Source: Ruminococcaceae bacterium UBA6857 (lineage in GTDB: Bacteria; Bacillota; Clostridia; Oscillospirales; Acutalibacteraceae). Taken from it: a stretch of 5,241 bases of DNA. Of this stretch, positions 4,425-5,241 are shown in pieces. The stretch's first letter is position 1, and the number at the start of each line of letters is the position of its first letter. A model generated the notes under the pieces. That model searched no databases. It was not told where the DNA came from and saw only the letters and a list, made by a program, of their open reading frames with translations. Made by a program: the position numbers and the translations under genes. Location of the stretch: contig DKDD01000085.1 in assembly GCA_002451715.1 (NCBI GenBank), forward strand, positions 1 through 5,241. The letters are read 5' to 3'.

Positions 4425-5241
4425 TTAATTTGTCGGCAGCGGCAGCAACCTTATCTCGCTTTCAAGCGTCTTTGCGGCAAGGACGTTTGAATCCTTGTTC
4501 GGGTGTCCGTCAATTGCACTGCCGTAGGTACACATGTCGAAAGAAAGGGTTGCACACTTGACCGAAAAATCCGAAGTCTCGCTTTGATATTCCGAAACGG
4601 CGCGTTCAATCGCCGAATAAAGCGAATTGTTCATATCGCCCAAAACGCAAAGAATATATGCACCCATGTTGCGCTCTCTGACAACGGAAAGAAGCCGTTT
4701 GTATTCGCTGACAAAGGCGTCAACTGTTGATTGTGTGCTGCAATACGACGCGTCGTTTGTTCCGAGGTTAATCACAACAACGTCTGAATCAAAATCATAA
4801 AAATTCCAGTCCGGCGCACCTTCAAAGTTTGAAAGAACCGAATCGTAATGATTAAAAATGACGTAATCGTTTGCGCGACCGTTTGAAGCAAAACCGGTGT
4901 AAACTCCGTAGCCGGAAAACGCAACGGCATAACAGTCCGCACCAAGCTCTTGCGACGCAAGAAAAGCATAGGTTTCGGTAAAGTTTTCGGTTCGCGTTGA
5001 AAATGCGGCGTTCAAGTTCTCTTCGTCAAGTCCGTAGCCTGCGGTGATTGAATCGCCGATAAATTCAATTTTGAGCGATCTTTGCGGTGCAGGGCAGATG
5101 TCGCCTTTTGCGTGGGCGCGGATCTCGCTGACGCCGACCGTCGAATACATCGCTTCGGACGCTTTGACAATTTGAACTTCGGCGTCACCGTTTATCGCAG
5201 AAAGGTCGGCGGTGATTTCCGTGCTTTCTTCGTCAAGCACA
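4425..5241 (-). CDS. CE2-like SGNH/GDSL carbohydrate esterase, C-terminal part (runs off right edge)
   Basis: The frame is open from the right edge to a stop at 4427-4425, leaving 271 visible residues; the true start and any signal peptide lie outside. Visible residues 1-53 resemble the end of the CE2 N-terminal beta domain (VQIVKASEA at 22-30). The SGNH domain follows: block I IEFIGDSITAGYG (58-70) with nucleophile Ser64, block II around Gly110 (FSGYGV), block III NLGTND (158-163) with oxyanion Asn162, and block V DGHPN (244-248) with catalytic His246. The spacing Asp-x-His rather than Asp-x-x-His is typical of CE2-like members, some of which are reported to rely on a Ser-His dyad. The family removes acetyl groups from plant polysaccharides, usually outside the cell. 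The final residues (RLLPLPTN) show no dockerin or binding module. A GDSL lipase of another substrate class is possible. Confidence 0.9.
   Translation of the reverse strand, partial: VLDEESTEITADLSAINGDAEVQIVKASEAMYSTVGVSEIRAHAKGDICPAPQRSLKIEFIGDSITAGYGLDEENLNAAFSTRTENFTETYAFLASQELGADCYAVAFSGYGVYTGFASNGRANDYVIFNHYDSVLSNFEGAPDWNFYDFDSDVVVINLGTNDASYCSTQSTVDAFVSEYKRLLSVVRERNMGAYILCVLGDMNNSLYSAIERAVSEYQSETSDFSVKCATLSFDMCTYGSAIDGHPNKDSNVLAAKTLESEIRLLPLPTN

Overview
The window looks like chromosomal DNA of a moderate-GC Firmicute, most likely a gut Clostridia member of the Ruminococcaceae/Oscillospirales type. This is an inference from strong AGGAGG-type ribosome binding sites, several near-perfect vegetative promoters with 17-bp spacers, short intergenic regions with rho-independent terminators, and the gene content (ammonia-dependent asparagine synthetase, GH20 hexosaminidase, CE2-type esterase). 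No rRNA, tRNA, CRISPR array, insertion sequence or phage gene was seen.

Layout from left to right. At 1-453 (minus) lies the N-terminal part of an unrecognised soluble protein, cut by the left edge. It is divergent from asnA (607-1608, plus), and the 153-bp gap holds two back-to-back promoters, each overlapped by its own palindrome. asnA ends in a strong terminator (1626-1661). A separate promoter (1732-1760) drives a GH20 beta-N-acetylhexosaminidase without signal peptide (1840-3318). It is followed at 76 bp by a small zinc-ribbon/two-helix membrane protein (3395-3991), with no visible terminator between them. At the right edge (4425-5241, minus) is the C-terminal part of a CE2-like SGNH/GDSL carbohydrate esterase.

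The most interesting part is the 400-bp region 3998-4412 between the zinc-ribbon gene and the esterase gene. It reads as a compact, self-contained type I toxin-antitoxin-like locus. A 34-residue single-helix hydrophobic peptide with a charged tail is encoded on the minus strand (4118-4222) behind a strong ribosome binding site and an extended -10 promoter. A perfect-consensus promoter on the plus strand faces it and should make a roughly 90-nt antisense RNA. The two transcripts converge on one bidirectional terminator whose stem contains the toxin stop codon. The two promoters and the 5' leaders of both RNAs are related to each other as an imperfect inverted duplication. The toxin leader also has mutually exclusive hairpins that could hide or expose the ribosome binding site, plus a complementary 5'-3' pair. 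The locus is insulated on both sides by further hairpins. The organisation resembles known TxpA/RatA, BsrG/SR4 and Fst loci, but the peptide and the RNA are not ones I can name.

The larger genes do not form one pathway. asnA supplies asparagine. The GH20 enzyme and the CE2-like esterase fit glycan breakdown, but they are in separate transcription units on opposite strands.
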